Shown: piece by piece, positions 55,612 to 64,000 of the stretch | How the letters are laid out: each line of letters starts with the position of its first letter | How positions within the stretch are numbered: the stretch's first letter is position 1 | Assembly (NCBI GenBank): GCA_027946365.1 | Contig: JAPEUQ010000005.1 | Coordinates: forward strand, 372,001 to 436,000 | Direction: 5' to 3' | Source of the DNA: Kalmusia sp. IMI 367209 | Lineage: Eukaryota > Ascomycota > Dothideomycetes > Pleosporales > Didymosphaeriaceae | DNA: 64,000 bases | Program-made: the position numbers and the translations under genes | Notes under the pieces: model-generated | The model's input: only the letters and a program-made list of their open reading frames with translations | What the model was told of the DNA's origin: nothing | Databases searched by the model: none

Positions 55612-56255
55612 TTTGCAAAGGTATGGTAGCAAAAGACACGAAAGCTAATACGGGAACCAAGTTCAACCCAGACTTACCCTTTATATGATCGACCATCTAG
55701 CATACGCAACCCTAGACTGCAATTTATTTTGGTCGCGGCAACTTAATGTAGCTGTGTCACGCGTGGGCAATTCTTCCGTGGTCGCGACCGGGATGTCGGA
55801 TATTGTAGGTGCAGCTTGCTTGTGCTACATGTTCTTCAGTCATCACCAACATTCTCCCCTACTACTTGCTCAGTGGTTCTCGTCTTAGAGGACATGAGAT
55901 ACTACAACTATCTTGGGGCAACTAAAGTACGGAGTCAAGTTCCGGGGAAATGCATCGCACGGCTCAAGCGGGCCGTCAACCTTACCCGCGGGACAGCAAC
56001 CGACAACATTTGCTTTAAAGGGCAGATTGTGATTGTTTGGATGTCGATACTTAAGACCAGCAGAAAGAAAATAGGAAGCACGTGGCCCATATCTGCAAAA
56101 CGCAGCTCACAAAAGTAACCTTGATTTCAATCGACCCCTGCGTGGTCATAATATCATATCTATTACTGGCATTATAATTCTGGGATTTACAAAGCACCAG
56201 ACTCCATGCTAATGCTACGTCAAAAAAAAAGTAGAAACAAACCGAACGGGCATGC
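55612..56255. other. spacer, no gene recognised
   Basis: 644 bp between the secreted-protein promoter and the 3' end of the LtrA-like gene. No coding sequence is recognised. Confidence 0.35.
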
Positions 56256-58492
56256 CTAAGCGCCATAATTCTGGCTATTGCTTACAGGCATATACCCTCC
56301 GGGTGCCGATGCGTGTCCCGTCACCGGAGGCGGACTGACCATCGGTGGACTCATCAACGGCGTCATCGAATAGCTGCCGTGCTCGGCACCATAGTACTCC
56401 GTCGTTGCTGCGTGTTTCGCAAGGGGAAGCGTATCCTCCGACTCGCCGTGGACGCTCCACGCAGCGGATTTGCGATGATCGAGATGCGAGTCGCGATGTG
56501 AGTGCCCCGACGCATGTTCGGCATGCTCGTGAGAATCGTCATGATGCTCATGATGGTGATGTTCCTCGTACTCCTTTGCATACGGCTGGCCGCTCCGCAG
56601 GAGATGCCAGTTGCAGAATACTGCGCTTAGCTTGTCGAAGCAGAGAACAAGGAAGATGAGGCTGAGGCAGACGGGCAGTACGGCAGGCGAAGCGAGGAAC
56701 TGGTACAGGCCGACTTCATTCGAGATCAAGGCGCAGAGAATAGCGCCAATGACCAGGCTTGTGATGCGGGAGCCGATGGAAACGAAGTCGAAGAGGTCGT
56801 GGCGGTGGCGTCGGATTAGGATCAGGAAGGCGATGGAGCATGCCATTAGGATGCAGAATGAAACCCAGTAATATAGGTACACCAGCTTCCAGCTCTTGAG
56901 CGCGATCTCCGACGCGGTGTGCTTCTCTAGTTTGTCTGCTGGTAGTTTCATTCCGAGGCCGACGTATACTCCGTCAAACATATCGATCGACATGTTATAG
57001 AATAGTGTGGGGATGGAATTGTTTGCCAAGTATTCGGTGACATTCGCCTTTGAGCAGATGTTCGTTGTATTCCCAATTTTCCAGATCGTCTCTTCTGTGA
57101 TCGCCTGGAATGGTTGCGTCTCTGTCTTGCTTTCAAAATACCAGTAATCTAATAGTTCGATGAGCTTGTCTTGTAGTTTTGAACCGTCCAGATTCTCGGA
57201 CATGCAGTACTTGTCGATGTACGACTCGATTTTGATCCAGTTTTTGATAACATAACGGGCGAGGGCAACTTGCTGACTGCCTTCTACGACGCCGACGATC
57301 GCGAGCTGGAACGGGAAATGAAGGACGGACCAGACTTGCTGACGAATCGTTCCGTAGTGGCCGTGGGGAAAGTTGTCGAAGTACAGCGCCCAAATCAGAA
57401 CCTGCTGGGCGTAAGTTCCTACCACAACAAATGTAAGTATTGAGGCAGGTAGCTTACCAGTACTGCGATGATGCACATGATCAAGAAGCAGCCCTCGGCT
57501 TCCAGACCGTATTTCCCCATCAATCGAGACACAGTTTTGGTGACGCCGATGGCGCCTTCTCCGATGACGATCAAGGTCAATAGACTCATACGCTCCATCA
57601 AATGTGTTTTCTTGAAGCTCAACATCCTCCATACAGAAGAAATTGTTATAACGGCGGCGGCTTCTACGAACATTACAACGTACCAAACAACGTATACGCT
57701 GCGATGTGATTCGTCTCCTTCCTTGAAAGCAGGTGTCATGCCAGCGAAAGCGCCTACGGCGACCAAGTACAAGGTAATCATGAGCCCCATGGGAAGGTAT
57801 AGCTTCGAAAATTTCGCTCGCATAAGATAGAACTAACTCGTCAGCGGGTCGAGATAAGCCAAAAGAGAGGAAGAGCTTACAAGTACTATGATATGCTGCA
57901 AAGCGAGGAGACTTCTACTGAGGACGAGGGTATAGCAAAGAATGCGGAAGTTCTACAGTTTCTCGTCAGTAGAGTATAACGCTTACGAATGCACTCAGCT
58001 CACCGTATTGCTTGCTTTCTTGCCTGCTGTTGGTCCTTTACCGGGATTGAAAGAGGAACCGACCAAGGCTAAACCCACGAAGACGATGAACTGGATTGTC
58101 TTGCAAACGCGCTCGTATAACGAATCTCTAGCGAATCGAACATCGTGAAGTGTCACCTGAAACCAGGACGACCACAGGATACCAAAGAAGCCAACATATG
58201 CAATTAAATAATCGCCGTCTGTGATCGAGTGGTACGTCGTAAATGTTGCGAGATTGGCCACGAAGAACAAATCAAAGAAGAGCTCAACGGTATTAGCTTC
58301 GTGTCGCTGGGAGAAGACGAGATTGTCGTGATCGGCGCCGGTAAGAGGGTCCTCGATCCAGGGCACGGTTTTGTGCAGTCGCTTGAGATGCTTCTCCTTG
58401 TCGCTGCGTTAACACCGCATTAGCTCCGGCTTCCACCAGATTTCCAGTGGGACGTACACATCTCTCTTGTGCCCGTGAAACGACCAACCCAT
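56256..58492 (-). CDS. LtrA-like multi-pass membrane protein with His-rich tail
   Basis: Minus-strand exons 58492-58458, 58403-58004, 57952-57881, 57832-57458 and 57401-56256 encode 675 residues. Introns of 54, 51, 48 and 56 bp are all GT-AG. The LtrA/low-temperature-requirement family hallmark lies near residue 50 (NTVELFFDLFFVANLATFTT). It is followed by many membrane helices (FRILCYTLVLSRSLLALQHI, GLMITLYLVAVGAFAGM and others) and ALYFDNFPHGHYGTIRQQVW after the last splice. The fifth exon must start at the CAG acceptor before GTTCTG, because the earlier GTAG breaks frame. The C-terminal cytoplasmic tail has about a dozen His among Glu/Asp (EEHHHHEHHDDSHEHAEH), possibly a metal-binding stretch. 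The function of LtrA in fungi is not established. Confidence 0.85.
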
Positions 58493-59762
58493 CTTGAGGA
58501 CACCCTCTCAAAGAACTCCAAAAGAAAGAAAGAGGAAACTTTTTTGCGAATTTTGCGATTCGCTGACGACCCCCAGCCCGGGGCGCCCACCCTTTAAACA
58601 ATCCCTCCGCAATGCGGCTTCAAGGCACGCGATGCTTTTAATAGCCAGACCGCGCCGCAGCTCAGGAGACTGCCAATGGGAGTGTGCTGAGGCGCGGTTC
58701 TAGGTCTGTGCAGCTTGCACTTGTGCGCATCGGTATTGAGGCTGTCAGCCAAGACAGTCGAAGCTTTGGGCCCCAAGCCTCCAGATAGCCAGGGCTGAAA
58801 AGAAAGCTGACAATCTCTCGCTGGTAATGCCCCCAAAGAGGTCCATTCGAGGCGAAGAGCCAATGTTATATCGTATGTACAACACGTGTGCTCCTACGTA
58901 CATGGTTGGCCAAGGAAAGCTGAGCCGCGCTGAAAAGCTTCATGTTTCTTAGACACGATGATCCGAAGCTGATTCCAAACAGTCAATCGGGCAGATACAG
59001 CTGTGGCTGTACGAATGCATTACCTCATATGGAAATATCGTGCGAATTGTTCAATTCTGCGAATGTGCGAATGCCACGCAGCCAGCTTGCCGGACGACTA
59101 GTAGAGGAGCTGAAGGATTTTGTGTTTTCTGGCAATCGGACTGGAGGTCTGGAACCGCAAGTCGCGGAATGGTGCCACAGCGCCGGAATACAGAGTGGTG
59201 GGGGCGGAGTCAGCAGCGGAACAATTCTGTTGCGCCGCCAGCGAAACCCATGTTTTGTGTGTGTGGTAAAGTGTCTCCGGCGTACCCATTTCCTATCACA
59301 GAATCTTACATGCTGTTTCTTCAGTAAGAATTGTGTTCTCTAACATAGGTGCGACTTTGAAAGATCACTGCACCGAGTTATCAGGCGGTCGCGAGGCTTA
59401 TTAGGAGAGTTTGACTTGCATAGAACTACACCCTAGTGAGTATAGACTTTAACCTCGACCTAAACTTCGCAGACGATGCACGCAAACGTCAGCAAAACTC
59501 CTTGGCAGGCAAGCCAAGGCAATTGCATGCATCGTGACCAAACTAGAGAGCGGCCAGCACTGAATGCCTGCGATGAAGCTTATGTCTATTGCGTCTCTTG
59601 TCGTAATTATCCACGATCATTACATCGAATATCAACAAAAGAATACCGGCTATATCCCACACATAAAAGTCCCGATAGGCCAATGCTGCGGCTAAGGGAA
59701 CGCCACACTCAATCGTACAAACATTACATGCGATGCCTTAGGCTATCAGTTGGTTTCCTTAC
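58493..59762. other. 1.27 kb spacer, no gene recognised
   Basis: 5' region of the LtrA-like gene and 3' region of the MFS transporter. A 133-codon plus-strand frame (58942-59343) overlaps another open frame and has no domain. Confidence 0.35.
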
Positions 59763-61593
59763 TCATTTGCGGATCAGACCAGTCCGCTCATGAGCGCTCT
59801 CTTCTTGCCGTCCGCCAACATCATCATCATCATCATCCTCCTCCTCGTCCTCCTCCTCTTCATCGTCATCACTCCACCCTTCGGCTTCCAATCCGCCTCC
59901 TCGAATGCCAAAGCTAAGTAGAAAACCGATGAATGAAACGCCAGCGAAGATACCGAAAGCCAGCGCCTCACCTTTAGGTTGTATCTTGGTAGCTGCCGTG
60001 AACAATGAGCCAGATATGAATGGGCCAGCAGCACGCCCAGCTGCAGAAAGAGTTTGAGCGAGCCCATTCAGTGTACCGAGGACATTGTGATTAGGAGCGG
60101 AATTTGTTATCTGTGATCGCATTAGGTCTCCGAGTGTACAATCTGAATGCTGTTCTTACCAAGAGGAGCGCGGATGTCAGACCACCAACGCTTGCTACTG
60201 TCTTGATGACAAGTATCACTCCTAGCTCCGCCCACAGCCAACCGGCTCCAGTTCCAAGGCCTGCGAAGGGATTGTCCTCTTTATAGCCAACCCAAGGCAT
60301 GAGCAAGAATGCAATGACGAATGCTGCCAAACTGACTCGGTACGTGACTTTGTTCCCTATTTGCTCCCTGAGCTTTCCGTAGACGCCAATCTGGAACAGG
60401 ATGGTGATGACTCCAGCGAACGCTAAGGAAAGTCCGACGCCCTGAATGTTGAGATCCCGGCCCGTAGGCGGCTCCTCTTCTACAAAGACAGGGTATAGAG
60501 AGTTATATGATATGTTTGCCAGCTGAAAAATGAAATATGTAACCAGAAGCAGAATGGTGTCACGATTTAAGACCTCTTTCTTTGTGAGCACCTCACCCGA
60601 AGACTCCGGGAATAGGGGCGGTGGGGAATCGTCTGAATCATCATCTGACACTTCGTCCTCATCTTCTTCCTGAACACCGTCCAAGTGACTGTGATTGTGT
60701 CGGTTTTTACGTTTCTGGATGAAACGTTTTATGTATGTGGGGCGCGTCGAACTTGTGAACTGCCATAGCCACGCGAATATGTTTTCGACCCGCTTTCCTA
60801 GCGGTGGAAGATTCTTCGCTTCTTCTAGACTCTCTTCCAAGAAGAACATGCAAACCACAAGATCGATGGCTAGGACGACAGCCGCGAAGAGATTGGGGAA
60901 TAGATACGGGTACGGGTTCGGGCGGTCTTTGTGGAAAGGATGCCGTTCCATTACCAACACGCCACCTACAATAGGACCTGTAATGGCGCCGAGACCGTAA
61001 ACAACCGGTAGGTATGTGAAAGCTCTCGACTGGTTGCTTCGATCCGTTATCTCGCCTAGACACGTCGACACGACGCCTGCATTTCCATTGACGAGGCCCA
61101 TGAAAACCTGCACCAGTATAGCCTGCCACAACGTACGACAGAACCCAAAAGCCACAAAACACAAGAGAGTCAGGAAAGTGCCCGTTATAATGACTGGTTT
61201 CCTTCCGATGCGATCAGAGAACCAGCCCCAGAAAAAATTGGTCGCAAACTGGGCAAGGGCAAACGAAGAGGCGATCAAGCCCACGTACAAGCCTGCTTGG
61301 CCCTCCTTGACCTCGGGAAATGACTTCGCCATCTCGGGCAGGTATGGACTTATGGAGTTGAGGGCCGTTTGCTCGGCGAGAGCAATGACGGCTAGGACAG
61401 CGAGTTGCTTGGTCGGCAGCGGAGACTCATGATGGCTATCGTCGGAGTCGGAGGCGTGGCCCTGGTTGCCCGGGGGCGAGGAGCTCAGTGGTCGGCCCCT
61501 CGTGCTAGGCGGCCTGGTCGGAAAGGTCTGATAGTGCAGCGTGGACGACTTCCGGCGCGGGTCGATGGTGGGACGGGAGCGACCCATGGCCAT
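59763..61593 (-). CDS. MFS transporter, DHA1-like (YCR023C type)
   Basis: Minus-strand exons 61593-60160 and 60110-59763 (49-bp intron, GTAAGA donor, CACAG acceptor, phase 0) encode 593 residues. A disordered cytosolic N-terminus (about 60 residues, Ser/Pro/Arg) precedes helix 1 (LAVLAVIALAEQTALNSI). The motif A loop GWFSDRIGRKPV, VNGNAGVVSTCLGEITD and the helix-5 motif GLGAITGPIVGG identify a 12-helix drug:proton-antiporter-type MFS. A long central loop has a His and acidic cluster. The second exon carries the conserved NSAPNHNVLGTLNGLAQTLS. The tail is a pure Asp/Glu run (EEEEDEEEDDDDDD). Substrate unknown. The first ATG in frame is at 61593, with another two codons later. Confidence 0.9.
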
Positions 61594-62146
61594 GATGGGT
61601 TGAGGTGAGGGCGTTGCGCGCTGCAGCAAGTGCAGCCGTTTCAGTGCCAGAGACTATTTACATCAGGACGTGGCAGTGAAAGGCAGCGAACGAGGTGCAT
61701 GCAGGCGCAGATGGGAAAGTAAAGATTTCCAGGCTATCGGATGCAAAAGTGCACTATCACGCGCGGGACCTGTGTCGTCATCCCGTAATCGCAGGTACGC
61801 GCCTTGGCATTGAGCCATGAAGTGTACAACACTGGAGAACGTATTACTTGCCCTGTCCTCTGCTAGTATCTAATTCTCTTGGTATCAAACCTTTTAGATA
61901 TTCGTTAAGAGGATCATTTTTGAGATTGAAAACAGATCAAATTTGAATATATCTTGAGACCATCTATGACTGCTTAGTCACTAGCGCCACTACTCCAGCG
62001 CTCATACTCATGGCCGAACATATAGGCCCACCTTGTCATCACCACACTCCTTCAGTGCCCTTTTCCCTCATTCAAATTGGGAACAAAATCTATTTCTACA
62101 CATCAAAGCCGCAGTGTTACACCTCTTCAGGATTGGCCTTGGTATC
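61594..62146. promoter_or_regulatory. divergent spacer, MFS transporter and F-box gene
   Basis: 553 bp between two divergent genes. No further coding sequence. An open frame continues upstream of the F-box ATG without another start. Confidence 0.35.
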
Positions 62147-63931
62147 ATGTTGGAAGACAGTAATACTGGTGTAAACTACATCTTCAAGTTGCCCGACGAG
62201 TTGCTACTCAATATAGTGCAATGTATCTCAGGATCAAAACCAGGTATTCCGGCGGACCACCACGCTCGGAATCACGTTCGTACGGCGTCGTGGAGAAAGC
62301 CAACCTTGCTGCCGCTTTCGAGCTACCGCTCTATTTCCTTGGTATCCCGTCGGTTCAATAAGATTGCAACTACTGTCTTGTACACCCATTTCGATCACGC
62401 ATATAACGGCAGTTCCTCGACTCAATTCATCGAAACGATCTTTCAACACCCAAACATTGCGCAGAACATTCAGAGTGTCAAAGAAATTGGAACTCGCACG
62501 TTAGGTTGGTCAATGGAGTTGTTGAAACCTCATGAACGTCCAGCTCGCAGCATTGACTGCCTCTGCTCTGCAGTGCGATACCTCAATTTACCACATACAG
62601 ATGTGGTGATACGCTTGTTTCAAAGTGGAAAAGATGCTATTCACAACCTCGAGGCTGCACTCATCATTGCTTTAGCTCCAAACCTTCAGTCACTAGCAAT
62701 AAATAGCGCCCCAGGATTGGTTCTGGCCCCAAGGCGTTTTCAAGCTAAGGCAACCTCAAGCAAGTCTGCAAATGATACTTCACGCGGCTCAGGGCCTTCA
62801 TTACGGCAAAGTCCATCAATTCGAGCATCTCCGCAAGTTGAGGCTAAACATAGCTGGCATGCATATCAACACTATGTCCAGTGTCCTTCGATTGAAATCA
62901 CTGGTCCAACTCGTTCTATTCAGCTACACTATACCTGACTTTGACTTCGATAGGCCGGAGAGTCCTTGGGGATGTCCTCCAAAAGAATCTAGAGTCAAAA
63001 CAATTCGATTGGAAAATTTCGACGTTCATGTCCCATCGTTGGTAAATCTAGTGTCATCATGCCAGTCCCTAGAAACGTTTGCTATAAAAATCCCATTTCT
63101 CTATAGTATTCCTCCAAATTTGGCTCATTTCATTAATGAGCTTCAACAGCACCAACCTAGGCTACAAGTCCTAAGCATCGCCGACACTCACAACCGCTTG
63201 GATGATTCGATCCAAATTGGTAGCCTCAGGAAATTCGGTCATCTCAGATATCTGGCTGCACCCCTAGAAATGCTTGTTGGTCAGTCAGAGAAGAATAAAA
63301 CTCTTGTAGATCTCTTGTCTAAAGTAAAGCAGATCCTTCTGGCACGAACCCTAGTCTCCACCTCGGAAACATCCTTCCACAGAATCTACAAACCCTAGTG
63401 CTTAGCAAGGGAGAAACCACGTTCGACGATGAGAGCGTACAGAAGCAATTTGGCAGGGCTTTTTGTGACGAACAAGTTCACAGCTTATTGCACGCATGCC
63501 TAAGTCAATCAATTAACATGAGATCCTTCGGCATACGATATCGCACCAATTTCGCATACTCTGGGGCCTTGAACGGACTGGCGATAACCAACAAAGACTT
63601 GGCACGGATGGAGGATGTACACTTCGATTTCGGGAAGTACAGTCGGACATTCAAGGAGTGTGGTGTTCATTTCGACTACGTTATCGAAGTCGACCATGAT
63701 CGTCAGCACGGTAAATACTCCTTTCTAAAAATTCCGGGTGCAGTATTGACAAGGTGTACAGAAGCTCACGAGCGATTGATCTCTGTACGTAGGATCAACG
63801 GCAACGCTGTAGCGGAAGAGTACGGTGATCATTTATCTTCGATGTTTGAACGTAAACCCCACCATGAACTGGTAGATTTTGAAGAACCGTCTTCCCTAAA
63901 TGATGATGGGGAAGAATTCCAATGTGTCTGA
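62147..63931 (+). pseudogene. F-box protein gene with two compensating frameshifts
   Basis: The ATG at 62147 opens a frame with an F-box-like start (YIFKLPDELLLNIVQCIS, then YRSISLVSRRFNKIATTVLY), followed by leucine-rich text (APNLQSLAIN). Coding then moves to the +1 frame. That frame is open from 62703, and its clearest text is EHLRKLRLNIAGM onward to LRYLAAPLEMLVG, ending at 63398. It then returns to the original frame, which is open from 63323 (LGNILPQNLQTLVLSKGET) and runs to the stop at 63931. The first frame alone stops at 62936-62938. No pair of GT-AG sites of workable length joins the frames. Total length is about 590 codons, normal for this fungal F-box/LRR-like type. Either the gene is a recent pseudogene or two indel base-call errors are present. 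An intact homologue would be a substrate adaptor of an SCF ubiquitin ligase. Confidence 0.75.
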
Positions 63932-64000
63932 GATTGAGAAGTGGGGTTGTATGAAGAGTGGTGAAGCATCAAATCACTGTGGTTTTGACAAATCAAACCT

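Noticed and set aside
1..64000. tRNA, rRNA, CRISPR arrays, bacterial-type operons or intact transposons
   Set aside because: No cloverleaf with a GTTCRANNC B-box in proper context, no ribosomal sequence, no regular spacer repeats and no transposase or reverse transcriptase motifs were seen. Isolated GGTTCGA strings fall inside coding exons or lack an A-box.

Overview
This window is nuclear chromosomal DNA of a filamentous ascomycete (Pezizomycotina). I infer a Dothideomycete from the overall protein style, but no rRNA or marker gene fixes the species. The eukaryotic signs are clear: nearly every gene is split by 44-150 bp introns with GTRNGT-type donors, CTRAY-like branch sites and YAG acceptors. 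Gene content is also fungal: CBM1 and GH5 cellulose-active proteins, a RID/Masc1-type DNA methyltransferase, GPI-type repeat proteins, LtrA, Mic19, Mug190 and FAT1. All exon joins given here were read by eye and checked for phase. None has transcript support.

Layout. 1-7.3 kb is gene-poor: one convincing 63-codon gene at 2.3 kb, and possibly a coding exon running off the left edge. 7.35-11.4 kb is a Mug190-type SMP/C2 lipid-transfer protein (minus) with an in-frame TAG. It is divergent from NagA (GlcNAc-6-phosphate deacetylase, 12.0-13.3 kb), which is convergent with an HXT-type sugar transporter (13.5-15.3 kb). 15.8-21.5 kb is a tandem pair of Mx/dynamin-like GTPases. A FAT1-type acyl-CoA synthetase lies at 22.5-24.7 kb. 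25.8-28.0 kb is a C2H2 protein with a degenerate DEDDh exonuclease fold, followed by an SHB17-like phosphatase and a secreted CBM1 protein. 31.8-33.6 kb holds an NAA50-like acetyltransferase divergent from Mic19. 34.1-36.3 kb is the RID-type methyltransferase and 36.8-38.1 kb a GH5 endoglucanase. 39.8-41.2 kb is a single-pass membrane protein.

42.5-47.1 kb is a run of four minus-strand genes that I do not recognise. 47.5-52.7 kb is a divergent pair of surface proteins: a pepsin-fold protein lacking its first catalytic Asp, and a GPI-type repeat protein. Then come a small three-exon gene (53.5 kb), a small secreted protein (55 kb), an LtrA-like membrane protein with a His-rich tail (56.3-58.5 kb), a DHA1-type MFS transporter (59.8-61.6 kb), and an F-box protein broken by two compensating frameshifts (62.1-63.9 kb).

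Themes. Several genes serve plant-polymer or surface work: GH5, CBM1, the secreted 153-residue protein and the two divergent surface proteins. NagA beside a sugar transporter hints at amino-sugar use. The methyltransferase suggests RIP competence. At least two genes (Mug190, F-box), and possibly the pepsin-like gene, carry single-event disruptions, either real lesions or assembly errors. Three introns appear to be GC-AG.
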